Shown here: piece by piece, positions 33,893 through 48,367 of the stretch
How the letters are laid out: every line of letters begins with the position of its first letter
Position numbering within the stretch: position 1 is the stretch's first letter
Assembly (NCBI GenBank): GCA_963971535.1
Contig: OZ020589.1
Location: 77,132,811 to 77,196,810 of the forward strand
DNA from: Notolepis coatsorum
Lineage: Eukaryota; Chordata; Actinopteri; Aulopiformes; Paralepididae
Direction: 5' to 3'
Length of the DNA stretch: 64,000 nt
Program-made: the position numbers and the translations under genes
The notes under the pieces: model-generated
Told to the model about the DNA's origin: nothing
What the model saw: the letters and a program-made list of their open reading frames with translations, nothing else
Database searches by the model: none

Positions 33893-35175
33893 CCTGTGGC
33901 CTGTTCTCTAGTGCCACTGTATGGATCTAAACCCTGGGTATGTTCTCTAGTAGTGCCACTGTATGTATCTAAACCCTGGGTCTGTTCTCTAGTGTCACTG
34001 TATGGATCTAAACCATGTGGCCTGTTCTCTAGTAGTGTCACTGTATGGATCTTGTGGGATATTCGTGGATATCCTGAAGAAGAATGTTCTCAGTCAACCG
34101 AGGTTTGGATAATAACAAAGGTTTATTAACCAAACAGATAGAAATATATATAGTACATAGAGAGAATGGCTGAGGGCTTCGCCCCAGGTGATCAGCTGAA
34201 ATGACCCAGGTAAAAGCCCTGGAATGTTCTTGGGAGGAGCATTATATAGTAAAAAGGGGGGAGGTGGTCCCATTTGATAGGTCAAATGGGGGGGGGGATA
34301 CAGGATTGGGGAGAGGGGGGGGGGGGCACAGGATTGGGGAGAAAGGGGAGGGGAATGTCTTACTCAATATATTATTCCACAATCTAAACCATGGGTCTGT
34401 TCTCTAGTGCCACTGTATGGATCTAAACCCTGGGTCTGTTCTCTAGTAGTGCCACTGTATGGATCTAAATCCTGGGTCTGTTCTCTAGTAGTGTCACTGT
34501 ATGGATCTAAACCCTGGGTCTGTTCTCTAGTGCCACTGTATGGATCTAAACCATGTGGCCTGTTCTCTAGTGTCACTGTATGGATCTAAACCCTGGGTCT
34601 GTTCTCTAGTAGTGCCACTGTATGGATCTAAACCCTGGGTCTGTTCTCTAGTAGTGCCACTGTATGGATCTAAACCCTGGGTCTGTTCTCTAGTGTCACT
34701 GTATGGATCTAAACCATGTGGCCTGTTCTCTAGTAGTGCCACTGTATGGATCTAAACCATGTGGCCTGTTCTCTAGTGCCACTGTATGGATCTAAACCCT
34801 GGGTATGTTCTCTAGTACTGCCACTGTATGGATCTAAACCCTGGGTATGTTCTCTAGTGCCACTGTATGGATCTAAACCCCGGGTCTGTTCTCTAGTGTC
34901 ACTGTATGGATCTAAACCCTGGGTATGTTCTCTAGTAGTGCCACTGTATGGATCTAAACCCTGGGTATGTTCTCTAGTGCCACTGTATGGATCTAAACCC
35001 TGGGTCTGTTCTTTAGTAGTGCCACTGTATGGATCTAAACCCTGGGTCTGTTCTCTAGTAGTGCCACTGTATGGATCTAAACCCTGGGTATGTTCTCTAG
35101 TAGTGCCACTGTATGGATCTAAACCCTAGGTCTGTTCTCTAGTAGTGCCACTGTATGGATCTAAACCCTGGGCAA
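33893..35175. repeat. 39/42-bp minisatellite, split by a solo LTR
   Basis: Units contain TGCCACTGTATGGATCTAAA and CCCTGGGTCTGTTCTCTAG, with or without an extra TAG. Unit length is therefore 39 or 42 bp, and translation can run through the array without meaning. About four units lie left of the solo LTR and about nineteen right of it. The regular repeats have no unique spacers, so this is not CRISPR-like. Confidence 0.95.
34049..34385 (-). mobile_element. Solo LTR in minisatellite
   Basis: 34053-34381 (329 bp) starts TGTGGGATATTC and ends ATTCCACA, with the 4-bp duplication ATCT (34049-34052, 34382-34385) taken from the minisatellite unit. On the minus strand it carries TTAATAAACC as a poly(A) signal at about 34120-34130. 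It contains G-runs. No internal region remains, so it arose by LTR-LTR recombination. A 4-bp duplication fits ERV1 or some Gypsy elements. Confidence 0.85.
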
Positions 35176-35377
35176 TATCAACAACTCATGTTTCAGCCAT
35201 CCTCCCAGTAAAATATTGCATGTGAAAGTAACAACAAGGTGGGGAGATTGTCAATGGAACGGCATCAGATTGTCTTTTAATAAAATCATGGTGCTATAAG
35301 GCTGCATTGCGCAGCAGCATCATATCATAAGCCTCTACTACAGACAAATCCATGATAGCCATCCACTGCATTGAAGG

Positions 35378-38412
<3,035 letters not shown>

Positions 38413-38974
38413 CAGTGGCGGACTGGGACCATAATTCCTACCCGGAATTTGACTCAGGCAGGCCAGGCCCATACACGCAACCCCCCCCCCCCCCACTGTA
38501 TAGAGGCTGTATACATGCGACCTTCAGCACCATGGACAGCGACGCTATCACAAAACACCATACAAGTTTTATACACTACACCAAACTGTAGAATAACTAC
38601 TTTCCAAATAATGGATTGTCCAAATGTCGGGTTATAATACGAAAGTGTCCTTTATATATAAGTTTACCGGTGCACGTTACATTACATTTCTCTACTTCAC
38701 TGTGATCTAGTTGATTCATTATGCGCTGCTGCCGTCAGTTCAACATAATGACACGCTCCTTATACATCACACAGTTTCAATCTCAGCATCCAAATCATCC
38801 GTCAGAGTTAGTTAGCTGTTCTATTTCACGGTCAGGTTCCAACAAACTGTCTTCTTTAACTCCCAGTACATCCAATAAAGTGCTCAAGTGATCAACATTC
38901 GGAGTTTCCTTGTCAATTTCAATGTCCATCTGATTAAAAATCTGTGTATTAGCACCTCTACCAACCCTGCAGGT

Positions 38975-39625
38975 CAACAAGAGGTGCAAATCCAGATCCT
39001 GCAGGATAATGAAAGACCCTCACCACCCCAACAACAGCCTGTTCATGCTGCTGCGGTCAGGCAAACGCCTGCGAACACCAGTAACGAGGACAGAGAGACT
39101 TCGACTCAGCTTCTTCCCCCAGGCCATCAGAGCCTTGAACACTGAACTCTCCACGCACAAGCACACATGAGCACACACACAACACACACACACACTGTAC
39201 ACGCTCACACACTAGCAGCCACTTTAACATGAGCACACACACACTCATGCTGCACACGCTCACACTTATGGACACTTTACAGAAGGAAAGGTCACTTTAA
39301 GAATAGTATAGTAGAACTTGAGATTGTATAATATAGCATTGTATAGCAGTGTACATAAAGACCCAGTGCCTCATCCGTAGCTAACAGTGTACTGCACTAC
39401 CACAGGACCTAGCATGTCCTACCATGCTCTGTAAATAACTCATGTACAGATACCGATATGCCCTACTTTGTTTACTTGTTTATTGCACAATGTCGCTCTA
39501 TTAGTTGGATTCTTATTATATATTATTACTATTGTATTATGCACATCGTTGCGGGCAAGACCCCCTGCATTTCACTGTATGCCGTGACAAATAAAACTCT
39601 TGTATCTTGTATCTTGTATCTCTGA
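38975..39625 (+). mobile_element. Rex1/L2-type LINE 3' fragment
   Basis: The plus frame encodes RSCRIMKDPHHPNNSLFMLL and RLRLSFFPQAIRALNTEL, the ORF2 C-terminus of CR1/L2/Rex1-clade LINEs. A CA-rich 3' UTR follows, then CTGCATTTCACTGTATGCCG and a TGTATCT repeat tail. Coding capacity is only about 55 codons. Confidence 0.85.
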
Positions 39626-40189
39626 TTGCGCCCTGCTTTCGTCTGCCTCGCGCTGGGTTGTGAATGACAAGTTAACTCATTCCTGCCTGCTTGCCTGCCT
39701 TCATGATTCAAGATTCAAGATTGTTTATTGTCATGTGCACAGTTAAACAGATAGTTTGCCATACAATGAAAATCTTACTTTGCTAGTCCGCCCTTCACAC
39801 AAAATCACACAATACTTAACTTAAACATACAAGCGAGTGCTAGAAAATAAGGTAAAAATAGATAAATATAATATAAGGCACAGTGAGTAACATTGCACGT
39901 TCCAATCAGTATTTACATATACATGGAGGTGACAGTGGGTCACAGTGGGTCACAGCAGCAGTTAAAAAGTGTCTTTAGTGATTCATAGTTCGGGGCAGAC
40001 CCGGCGCCATGGGCGGGCATTAGGGGGCCGGGCCCGCCCATTGAGTCAGCTGTGCCCACCCTGGTAAAAAAAATAATATTCTTTTTTTATTTTTATTTTT
40101 TGGTCAATCAAAGTCGACTATCCAAATCCTTAGTCAGGGACAGCCCGAGTGGGCACTGATGTCAACAACAACACTACTGAAGCTAGCAC

Positions 40190-40330
40190 GGCACTCTGTG
40201 AGAATTTGTTTTCTACCCTCAAGAACGTCTTTACAGAACATCGCCTTAGTATGCTTCATCGACGCAAGGCCAATTTAATTCAGTTGGCATTTGAGAAGGA
40301 CTTAACAAAAAAGTTCAGGAATTAGTGGAG
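40190..40330 (+). pseudogene. hAT transposase dimerisation-domain remnant
   Basis: The plus frame encodes CENLFSTLKNVFTEHRLSML followed by HRRKANLIQLAFEKDLTKKF, matching the E-x-x-F-S-x-L-K core and following helix of hAT dimerisation domains. The upstream catalytic region is deleted. Confidence 0.65.
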
Positions 40331-40495
40331 GGGCAGTGTTTTAAGAAGATTTCACTGTCCCCAAACGCTGCTGCCACTCTACTAATGAGTAGCCTGTGGA
40401 GGAATTTTGTTAGCTTTTTTATGCACCTTATTTTTGTCAGTTCAGTTCAGTTTGTCAGTGAATTCAGAAGTGTTGAATAAATGGAGACTTTTCAA

Positions 40496-41072
40496 AGATA
40501 TAGAATAGAATAGAATAGAAATGTATTATCCTGAGGGAAATTTGACACTGCAAATCACTCAACACTAAACATTTAGACAGAACAAATCACGAATAACAAA
40601 ACAAATGGCCTAAGAATAGAATAGAATAAAATGAAATAGAATAAAAATAGAATAAAAAATACAGTAAATAAATACAGTAAAAATATACTGAAGTCTACAG
40701 TAGGTGTAATATTGCACAATGCTGTTTAAAAAGTAAGAGTCCAGGAAGATGGTAACTGTCACTCTGTGCTCAGTGATGCAGTGAGGCACAGTGATGCATT
40801 GTATAGTCTGATGGCTGTCGGAATGAAGGACTTCCTGTGCCGTTCAGTGCTGCATTTAGGTAGTGTGAGCCTATAACATCCTCCTCCTGTCAGCCAAGTC
40901 TGTGTATAGTGGGTGGGAGGGGTTTTCCCTGATGGCCTGGAGCTTAGCAAGGTTCCTCCTCTCCGCCACCCTCGCTAGAGTCCAGCTCCACCCCAACCAC
41001 GCTACTGGCCTTCCTGACCATCTTATCCAGCCTGTTTGTGTCCCCTGCTCTCAGTTCGGTGCCCCAGCAGGT
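40496..41072 (-). mobile_element. Rex1/L2-type LINE 3' end (innermost insertion)
   Basis: Read on the minus strand: WGTELRAGDTNRLDKMVRKA and SSVVGVELD, then a 3' UTR ending in CAAATTTCCCTCAGGATAA and a TTCTA repeat tail (40496-40520). It is a 5'-truncated end of the same clade as 21615-22498, with frameshifts. Confidence 0.8.
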
Positions 41073-42036
41073 CTGTTATATATATCCGTTCAGTCTGTTT
41101 TTGTATAAGTGAATGTTCTTAAGATAGAGAGAAATTTGATTTTTCAATTGCCTTTCTGCTGTTTAGTTCAGCACCGTGGGCAGCGCCAAGCAAGCCACAT
41201 CGCTGTTGTCCCAGCTGAAACGTATAAAAGGGAACCTGTGTTGAAAAACCATTGTGCCCCCCCGAGAACATTTTATGCCCCCCCACTAATTTGTTTCTGC
41301 AGTCTGGTCTGGTTCGGGGGAAGGGTGACAGTGTGTTCACAGCAGCAATCAGGTCAGAGTGTCTGCCAAGAAGGTGTGGGGGGGGGGCTAGGTGGAGGAG
41401 CTGGCATTCATGAGCCTGATGGCCTGTGGGTAGAAACTGTTTGTCAGTCTTGTCGTTCTGGCTTTCAGACTCCTGTATCTGCTGCTTGATGGCAGGAGGT
41501 TGAAGAGTCTGTGCTGGGGGTGTGTACTGTCCTTAATTATGTTATGTGCTCTCCTGGCTGCCCTAGGTGGGGGAAATGTCCTGTAGTGAGGGGAAGGCTG
41601 CTCCAGAGATCTACTGAGCAGTTTTAATCACTCGCTGGAGTGCCTTCCTCTCCTTAGCAGTGCAGTGCTTACCAGTGAGCTGGTAAGGACACTCTCAACC
41701 GTACTTCTATAGAAGTTGCTGAGAATTTCGGGTGGCATGCCAAGTTTTCTCAGCCTTCTTAGGAAGTACAGTCGTTGGTGGGATTTTTTTATTATCTTTT
41801 GGGTAGGGATGTCCCGATCCGATCACGTGATTTTCCGAAGATCGGGATCGGCAAAAAATAATAATAATAATCTGGATTTTATTTTTTTATTTTTATTTTT
41901 TACTTTTTTTATTCAACAAACATGACCATGTTCACGTCTTAAACTCATACTGAGGCCTTAGTTTTGGTTTTAAATTGCATATCATTCATTTATTTATTGT
42001 CACACAGAGCAGAAGAATTTTGCCAAAACAAACCAA

Positions 42037-42295
42037 TAGTATTCAGCTGCAGAATGGCAGACCAGCCACACTCTCAGACCCAAAAAAAAATAAAAAATAT
42101 TATAATTTTTTTTAATCCCAATTTCTCACATTACATTCACCCTGAATGTTGACGTTATCCAGGTGAAAAGTTAACTTCATTCAAGCGAGGCATTGCAATC
42201 CTTGACATAAATCATTTGATTTGTATAATTAAATCAAAGGAAATGCGTTTGGGTCTGAGAGTGTGGCTGGTCTGCCGTTCTGCAGCTGGATACTG
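42037..42295. repeat. Secondary inverted repeat in foldback element
   Basis: CAGCTGCAGAATGGCAGACC at 42043 is repeated in inverted form ending near 42291 (GGTCTGCCGTTCTGCAGCTG). The arms are about 44 bp with roughly 165 bp between them. Confidence 0.85.
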
Positions 42296-42401
42296 TGACA
42301 AACTGCAAGGTACACTTCCCCTCCGCTCCACAAGGAGACACCACCACAAGGTGTTCAGTGGCACCTGTGACCTCACTTCCTCCCTCACTTCCTCCCATTA
42401 C

Positions 42402-43381
42402 ACCCAGGACGCGTCTCTACATTTCGTAGCCGCATTTCTGCAGACCCCTCTCTGATTGGTTGAGCGAAGCCCCTCTCTGATTGGTTGAGCGTGCGCATGC
42501 GCATGAGCCGCGACAAGCTCCTCCAGAAACTCCGGAGGAAACTCCGTTAAGCTCCAGAGAGAGAGGCTGAAAACCCACAGTTCTTGCCTGATGGATGGGA
42601 GCGAATCCCGGATCCGAGGTTTCTGATGACTACCCCCAAAACATGGAGGTCGCGAACGCAATTTATACGCATGGAAGTATTGATTACGCCATAACGAATC
42701 ATTAAAAAAATATACCTTTTAACTGGAATATGTTGTGTGTGCCTTTCTGAATATGATTTGGGAGGGTTATAATAGAAGAAAGACAGTGTAAACAATATAA
42801 CGTTATGTGAATAAACCGCGAAATAATAACTAATTCCTTGGTCAATAGAAGTCTCTGTGATACTTTCTGAATATGATTTGGGAGGGTTATAATAGAAGAA
42901 AGACAGTGTAAACAATATAACGTTATGTGAATAAACCGCGAAATAATAACTAATTCCTTGGTCAATAGAAGTCTCTGTGATACTTTCTGAATATGATTTG
43001 GGAGGGTTATAATAGAAGAAAGACAGTGTAAACAATATAACGTTATGTGAATAAACCGTGAAATAACATAACGTTATGTTATATAATGTTACAATGTACA
43101 GTTTCTAACAGCTGGCTGTGTTGTGAAATGTGCATAACGTTATGAATAAACCGCGAAGTCACGGGAAATAAATAACGTTATACGCGAATCTGGTAGTACA
43201 TTTCTGCTTATCTTCTTGATATGATAACATTACATCCGCCTTTTACCGCGTGACGAGCTAAACCAATCAGAGAGGGGCTTCGCTCACATGACGCTCAACC
43301 AATCATAGAGGGGCTTCGCTCAACCAATCAGAGAGGGGTCTGCAGAAATGCGGCTACGAAATGTAGAGACGCACCCAGGAC
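42402..43381. mobile_element. Mutator-like (MULE) non-autonomous element
   Basis: The 9-bp duplication ACCCAGGAC (42402-42410, 43373-43381) bounds 42411-43372 (962 bp). The terminal inverted repeats start GCGTCTCTACATTTCGTAGC and are near-identical for about 80 bp, including GATTGGTTGAGCGAAGC. Long terminal inverted repeats with a 9-bp duplication are typical of Mutator-like elements. There is no transposase. The core contains a 120-bp tandem repeat. Confidence 0.88.
42743..43062. repeat. 120-bp tandem repeat, 2.7 copies
   Basis: Units starting TTTCTGAATATGATTTGGGA at 42743, 42863 and 42983 are identical over the overlap apart from one base near the right end. They give rise to a repetitive minus-strand frame that is not a gene. 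Confidence 0.95.
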
Positions 43382-44097
43382 TCTCTTTCTCTCATTCTCC
43401 CTGTGTCTCCAACACATGCACAGCAGGCCTGTGAGTTTGCTGTGTGTTGCCCGATGTCTGCCATGCGTCTGTTGAACTTTGTTTAATGTAAGTCCCAGTG
43501 TTTTCCTTACTATGTTTAAGAACAGATGCATTTGTATTATTTATATGTATGTTTTGAGTTTGTTTACTTTATGAATTTCTCAAATCTGTGGCTAATTATT
43601 ACCCAAATAATATACTTTAAACACCTAAATGATATACTATGATCTAAAGGCCATGTTTATGTTTGTATTATCTGGCATGATATTGAATTTGTTTTTGTCT
43701 TTATTCAGAACCATGGCAATCAACATGAAAACATCATATCATCAATATCCAGCAAAATAAAATGGATATTTGATTGCCACCCTTCTTCTCCTGGTGGTTT
43801 GTGGCTCCAGTCTGAACTTTAAAACCTAACAATACTATTGGTTTGTTTTGGCAAAATTCTTCTGCTCTGTGTGACAATAAATAAATGAATGATGATATGC
43901 AATTTAAAACCAAAACTAAGGCCTCAGTATGAGTTTAAGACGTGAACATGGTCATGTTTGTTGAAAAAAAAAAGAAAAAAAAAATACATTATTATTATTT
44001 TTTTTTTTATCGGATCGGGAAATGTCGGTATCGGTAGATACTCAAAATCACATGATCGGGATCGGATCGGGAGCAAAAAAACGTGATCGGGACATCC

Positions 44098-44574
44098 CTA
44101 CTTTTGGGTGTTGTGAGCCCAGGTGAGGTCCTCGCTGATGTGTGTACCGAGGAATTTAAAGGTTTTCACCCTATCCACCTCTGTCTCACCTATGTACAGA
44201 GGTGTGTACTGTACACTCCTCCTCCGGGGGTCAATAATCATCTCCTTGGTCTTGTCTGCGTTCAAGGAGAGATTATTGTCCTGACACCAGGCCACAAGTT
44301 CCGCCACCTCCCTTCTGTACGCCTCCTCAGCTCCCCCAGTGATCAGTCCGATGACTGTAGTATCATCTGCGAATTTGATGATACTGGTGTTGTTCTGGGA
44401 GGCCACACAGTCATGTGTGAAGAGGGTGTACAGTAGGGGGCTCAGCACGCAGCCCTGGGGGGTCCCTGTGCTTAGAACCTTTGTGCCTGATGTCCTGTTG
44501 CCGACTCTGAGTGACTGGGGCATATTTGTAAGAAAGTTCAGCACCCAGTTACAGAGAGCCGGTGTCAGACCCAC
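44098..44574 (-). pseudogene. LINE reverse transcriptase, palm and thumb region
   Basis: The 158-residue frame has [34 protein letters not shown] (intact FADD active site), [18 protein letters not shown] and [15 protein letters not shown]. This is the CR1/L2/Rex1-clade RT core. It ends at the hAT insertion at 44100 and continues at 41803 and below. The segment to the right (44565-44900) is the preceding part in another frame. Confidence 0.9.
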
Positions 44575-44985
44575 AGTGAGGAGTTTAGCAGAGAGTTTGT
44601 GTGGGATGACCGTGTTAAATGCAGAGCTAAATAGTCGATGAATAATAGTCTGGCATATGTGTCCTTGCCCTCTAAGTGGGTAAGGGTGGTGTGGATGACG
44701 GTGTTGACTGCATCCTCAGTGGACCGGTTATGACGGTAGGCAAACTGCAGAGGGTCCAGTGTGTCTGGGATGGTCTCCTTGATGTGTGACATGACTATCC
44801 TCTTGAAACATTTCATCACTATTGGGGTGACTGCAATAGGACGATAGTCATTCAGACAGTTTACAGTGTTTTTCTTTGGTCTTGAAGCAGGTTGGCACAA
44901 CAGCTTGTGCTAGTGACAGGTTGTAAATGTCAGCAAGTATGTCAGCCAGCTCTGATGAACAGACCCTGAGCGCACGGCCCAGGAT
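44565..44985 (-). pseudogene. LINE reverse transcriptase, finger region
   Basis: The frame encodes [20 protein letters not shown] and [20 protein letters not shown], then [15 protein letters not shown], directly upstream of the RT core at 44098-44574. A frameshift and small deletion near LFIDY remove the normal F-D-x-x-A-F-N motif that should follow, so this copy lacks its first catalytic Asp region. Homology fades near 44985, the 5' truncation. Confidence 0.85.
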
Positions 44986-45221
44986 ATTGCCTGCTTTCTA
45001 TAGAGCCTGAACTTATATAGAGAGCACATCTCCACGCAACTAGAAACACTTATACTGACTGGCCTGCTTCGGAATTCAGTGGCCTGACTGCGGGCAAAAA
45101 ATTATAATAATAATTTTTTAATGAATTTTTTTGTAAAAAATTTTAAAAGTCTGCCAGGCCATGCCAGTCTGCCAGGCCACCGGGAAAACTCCCGGTGCTC
45201 CCGATGGCCATTCCGCTAGTG

Positions 45222-46519
45222 GTGGAAGGACATCCCATGCCTGCCGATGACACGACAGAGGGGGAGCATATAGGTGATGAAGAGGATAGGACCGAGAAGA
45301 ACCGACCCCTGTGGAACACCATAGGTGTCAGGGAGCAGCCTGGACTTGGGTATCTGGGCCTTGGTATCCTCCCAGTGAGACATATTCAGTCCTCCCTAAG
45401 AGGTAGGACTGGAACCACTACAGTGCATGGTCCGACAGTCCAACAGTGTTGTGGAGGCACTCCAGGAGGATGGTGTGGTCCACAGTGTCAAACGCTGCTG
45501 TCAGGTCGAGGAGGATGAGGAGTGATGGTGATCCTGCGTCAGCTGTCATCAGCAGGTCATTCGTCAACCTGAGCAGAGCTGTTTCCATGCTATGGGCTGA
45601 GTGAAAGCCTGACTGGAACTTTTCGAACAGGGTGTTATACTCATTCTGAATCTGGGAGGCATCTACCTTTTCCAATACTTTGGCCAAGAAGGCAAGGTTT
45701 GAAATTGGCCTGTAGTTGGCAAGAACCTCCGGGTCCAGGGTGGACTTCTTGAGGAAGGGGCGGATAATGGCAAATTTGAGGGCAGATGGGACATGGCCAG
45801 TTTGAATGGAGAGGTTAACAGCCATGGGTGATGATTGGACTGAGGATGGGGATCCATGACTTGAGCAGGGCAGTTGGAATGGGATGCAGGGTGCAGGTGG
45901 ATGGTTTCATTCATCTGAAAGTTATTTCGATGTGGCTCTGCTGAACCTCAGCAAAATATGGAAGAGATGGCAAGGTCTCAGGCGAGGGGTTAGAGGCAGG
46001 GGGAAACAGAGAGGAAGAGCTGGTTATAGTTTACTTTAGATCTGAAGAAATCTATAAAGTTATTACATCGCTCTTCTGTAGCTTCAGTGAATGAAGATGG
46101 TTGTGGCTTCAGTAGGTGATTAATTATAAATTATTAATATTATTATTAATATTATTTCATTCATTATTAATTCATTATACATTTTATGGTGGGAAAAAAG
46201 CTACTTACAGTTGCCAGTGTTTTTATTCATGAGGTTGGAGTAAGTTTGACCGAGCATCTTTCAGGGACTTGCAGTACGCCTTTTGATGATCATGGAAAGC
46301 CAGTTTGTGGACAGTGAGTCCAGAGTGTCTGAGTCGGTGTTCCAGGGCAGCTCTTTTAATTTTCCGGAGTTCCTGTGTGAACCAGGGGGCGGAGTGTTCA
46401 AAGTTGACCTCACGCGTCCTCATGAATGTAGGATGAGAACCTGTCACTCTCCTGAATCTCACATTTTCCTGTGAAAACCCCTATTACCACCAAAGGTTCC
46501 ACATAGATTAGGTTAGTAT
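45222..46519 (-). pseudogene. LINE ORF2 (endonuclease/RT linker and RT), outermost element of the nest
   Basis: On the minus strand, 46462-46223 encodes APWFTQELRKIKRAALEHRL and FHDHQKAYCKSLKDA, the linker before RT. 45825-45418 encodes FAIIRPFLKKSTLDPEVLAN, YRPISNLAFLAKVLEKV, LLILLDLTAAFDTVDHTILL and ends near the GVPQGS region, where a shift occurs. The downstream FHCYADD motif lies on the far side of the hAT (38412). Several frameshifts (near 45660-45830 and 45400) show it is dead. A second hAT (46520) interrupts its 5' part. Confidence 0.85.
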
Positions 46520-47385
46520 TAGGGATGTCCCGATCGCATTTTTTTGCATCTGATCCGATCCCGATCATGTTATTTGCATCTTTCCCGATCCGATCTTTCA
46601 CATTAGTAACCGATTTGACAAATTTTTGTCAGAAACTGGCGAAGCGAGACAAGCCCCTCTGTTGTCTCAATAGTCCCTCGAGTGCCGGTGGCTCACGTTA
46701 CATTCACCCTGAGAATGTGCTTATACAAGAAATATTCAAAGTTTCAATCTGTTTGCAGTTGCACATTAGTATACATTCACACAGTGTTCGACTTACGTAA
46801 TGATTTGCTCCATTTTGGTATGAAACGCCGACGATAATCCTCCTCACAAAGCAAATATTGACGTTATCCAGGTGAAAAGTTAACTTCATTCAAGCGAGGC
46901 ATTGCAACCAGAGTAATTAAAAACTCTGCCTCCTTACCTCCCCGAGCACAATGACGCCTCCAGCCTGCTGCTTCATGAGATGGTAATAACATACATAGAG
47001 CAATGGCGCCATCGTCTGTAAAAATCAGGTGACTGCAAGTCCCTCATCCTTGACATAAATGTAGGTTTCTTGAGGGATTCGGCATACGTCACTGTCGTGC
47101 AACGGTGTAAATCAAAGAAAATACGTTTGTTTTGGCAAATTCTTCTGCTCTGTGTGACAATAAATAAATTAATGATGATATGTAATTTTAAACCAAAACT
47201 AAGGCCTCAGTATGAGTTTAAGACGTGAACATGGTCATGTTTGTTGAATACAATTTAAATTTTTAAATGTCTTTGAATCCCGTTTTTTTTTTTTTTTTTT
47301 TTTTTTTCAATCCCGACCTTCTGAAAATCACGTGATCGGCCCCGATCCCGATCACGTGATCGGATCGGGACATCCCAGTTAGTAT
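46512..47385. mobile_element. Second TAGGGATGTCCC hAT-like element
   Basis: The duplication GTTAGTAT (46512-46519, 47378-47385) bounds 46520-47377 (858 bp). Termini are TAGGGATGTCCCGATC and its inverse with one base missing at the right tip. It shares the stretches GACGTTATCCAGGTGAAAAG and AACATGGTCATGTTTGTTGA with the 41804-44100 element, so the two are one family. It retains a different core, possibly closer to the parent. Confidence 0.88.
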
Positions 47386-47728
47386 GGTCACAGCCTACGG
47401 AACATCATCTGGCCTTCGTTCTTGCCAGTAGGGCTGCAGAGAGCTCCTGTCACTGTGACATATCACAGCTAGTTCCCAGGTTGATGGAGAACGTGCAATG
47501 TTACTCACTGTTGCCTTGTATATCTTATATCCTTTAAAAAAAAATTCTATTTTTACCTTGTTTTTTAGCACTCGCTTGTATTTAGATTGTAAAAAAATAA
47601 ATGTGTTAAGTATTGTGTGATTTCGTGTGAAGGGTGGACTAGCAAAGTAAGATTTTCATTGTACGGCAAACTGTCTGTTTAACTGTGCACAACTGCACAT
47701 GACAATAAACAATCTTGAATCTTGAAGA
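47386..47728 (+). repeat. LINE 3' tail
   Basis: From about 47560 the sequence (AGTATTGTGTGATTTCGTGT, AAGATTTTCATTGTACGGCA) ends in ACAATCTTGAATCTTGAA. It is the plus-strand counterpart of the LINE end at 39703-39995. 47386-47560 may be leftover of the outer LINE or host DNA. Confidence 0.7.
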
Positions 47729-48367
47729 AAGAAACAGTCAGTAATAAGTATCAAAGCAATACTGCAGGAGGTATCTTTCTATTTACATGCATCTTTCTAT
47801 TTTAATCTACATGCAACAAGTCTTCCATGAACAACATAAATTCTACACAAATAAAGACCTAATGGACAACAAGCCAAGTATGGAATACGATTTTAGAATA
47901 TGATTTATGATTAAATAAGCAACAGTATAAATGTATTATAATTGTATTGTAATTATAATTGTGACTAAATGAAGGCCTGAAGTCTCAGAGTAATGAGTTG
48001 TGGAGAAAGAAACATCCACTTTGCAATCGCTGCCGTCGGGTCTGACCTGGTAATTCATTCTTATTTCTTTGATTGCCTTAATGGTAAGTAAACACTGTTT
48101 TTATTTTGAATGACAAATAACACCACTTCCCATTTCATTGAGTCATAATGTTGAAATGACAGAGATTAAAGCAAACATAACTGATGGTTTGGCCTTTTCA
48201 CAAGCTTGCGTTATACAACTTATACTTGACTCTCCTGCCTTCGCATCTTTGGCAAAATTCCGCCAAAAAAAATAAATCACTATAGGAATTCTGCTTAATT
48301 TGGTTCTAGCCATTTATCTTCAAAACGTAATCCAGAAATAATACAAAACTGTAACTGGATCAACTCT
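47729..48367. other. Intergenic DNA, nothing recognised
   Basis: AT-rich sequence without credible coding frames. The last bases form the hAT target site CACTAGAC at 48368. Confidence 0.6.

Larger units (their letters stand above)
39988..41319 (+). mobile_element. hAT remnant inserted in LINE 3' UTR
   Basis: The duplication GTTCGGGG (39988-39995, 41312-41319) bounds 39996-41311. Termini are CAGACCCGGCGCC and, reversed, CAGACCAGACTGC. A C-terminal transposase remnant lies at 40190-40330, and a LINE tail at 40496-41072 is nested within it. Confidence 0.87.
41796..44108. mobile_element. Foldback hAT-like element (TAGGGATGTCCCGATC termini)
   Basis: The duplication CTTTTGGG (41796-41803, 44101-44108) bounds 41804-44100. 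Termini are perfect inverted TAGGGATGTCCCGATC. Inverted similarity extends about 240 bp inward on each side (41804-42042 versus 43833-44100). No transposase was seen. An 8-bp duplication suggests hAT. A Mutator-like element is inserted at 42411-43372. Excision of the whole restores the LINE RT/3' sequence. Confidence 0.88.
39703..44995 (-). mobile_element. CR1/L2-clade LINE, minus strand, split by two hAT insertions
   Basis: Three pieces join across hAT target duplications: 44995-44101, 41803-41312 and 39995-39703. The 3' end (left) has the CAAGATTCAAGATTG repeat and CATTGTATGGCAAACTATC-type tail on the minus strand. The RT region is at the right. The element is 5'-truncated near 44995. A matching free 3' tail is found at 47590-47728. 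Confidence 0.85.

Noticed and set aside
34746..35129. 127-codon repetitive frame (GSKPWVCSLV repeats)
   Set aside because: Minisatellite unit length is a multiple of three, so it stays open by arithmetic; there is no other sign of coding.
33893..35175. Regular direct repeats reminiscent of a CRISPR array
   Set aside because: Units abut with no unique spacers, carry length variants, and the window is vertebrate; it is a minisatellite.
42547..43035. 162-codon minus-strand frame with repeats
   Set aside because: The 120-bp tandem repeat inside the Mutator-like element is read through because 120 is divisible by three.
45195..45518. 107-codon plus-strand frame
   Set aside because: Lies antisense to the LINE RT segment that runs on the minus strand.
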